Shown: in pieces, positions 6,121-6,136 of the stretch
Layout of the letters: every line of letters starts with the position of its first letter
How positions within the stretch are numbered: position 1 is the stretch's first letter
Assembly (NCBI GenBank): GCA_938091715.1
Contig: CALKMT010000095.1
Coordinates: 1 to 6,136 of the forward strand
DNA length: 6,136 nucleotides
Direction: 5' to 3'
Source of the DNA: an uncultured Litorivicinus sp.
GTDB taxonomy: Bacteria; Pseudomonadota; Gammaproteobacteria; Pseudomonadales; Litorivicinaceae
Translations under genes and position numbers: made by a program
Notes under the pieces: generated by a model
What the model was told of the DNA's origin: nothing
What the model saw: the letters and a program-made list of their open reading frames with translations, nothing else
Database searches by the model: none

Positions 6121-6136
6121 TAAAGGACAACCCACA

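Noticed and set aside
1..6136. A novel defence, mobile or biosynthetic system
   Set aside because: All coding space is taken by five recognised core genes and a tRNA. Gaps are short and no integrase, transposase, direct-repeat boundary or unassigned protein is present.

Overview
The window looks like core chromosome from a gammaproteobacterium with moderately high GC. Every convincing gene is on the minus strand, so the window reads from right to left. The gene order response regulator (gacA/uvrY type), uvrC, pgsA, tRNA-Leu(UAA) matches the arrangement I remember from Escherichia coli (uvrY-uvrC-pgsA-glyW-cysT-leuZ) and partly from Pseudomonas (gacA-uvrC-pgsA). Here the Gly and Cys tRNAs are absent and only the leuZ-like tRNA follows pgsA. 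The genus cannot be fixed from the sequence alone.

Layout, in the direction of transcription. 6136-6062: upstream region of the response regulator, with a 15-nt palindrome. 6061-5441: NarL/FixJ-class response regulator, GacA/UvrY-like. 5425-3599: uvrC, a complete excinuclease subunit. 3594-3043: pgsA, with a TTG start four bases after the uvrC stop. 3036-3004: strong hairpin just after pgsA, overlapping a weak promoter-like sequence. 2975-2889: tRNA-Leu(UAA) with encoded CCA. 2825-2785: intrinsic terminator closing this transcription unit. 2784-2722: pntA leader with a hexamer repeat and a possible hairpin. 2721-1150: pntA. 1137-1: pntB, cut by the window edge after residue 379, lacking roughly the last 100 residues.

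The genes form two units. The first links a two-component regulator, nucleotide excision repair, phosphatidylglycerol synthesis and a tRNA; these are not one pathway, and their linkage is a conserved genomic association. The second encodes the two subunits of the membrane proton-translocating nicotinamide nucleotide transhydrogenase, which couples the proton gradient to hydride transfer between NADH and NADP+. The pntA stop overlaps the pntB ribosome binding site, so the subunits are probably translated in a coupled way.

I found no mobile element, CRISPR array, phage gene, defence system or other novel system. The points worth a second look are small: a divergent receiver domain in the GacA-like protein, an extended loop in PntB, the pgsA-tRNA junction, and structured leaders before pntA and the regulator.
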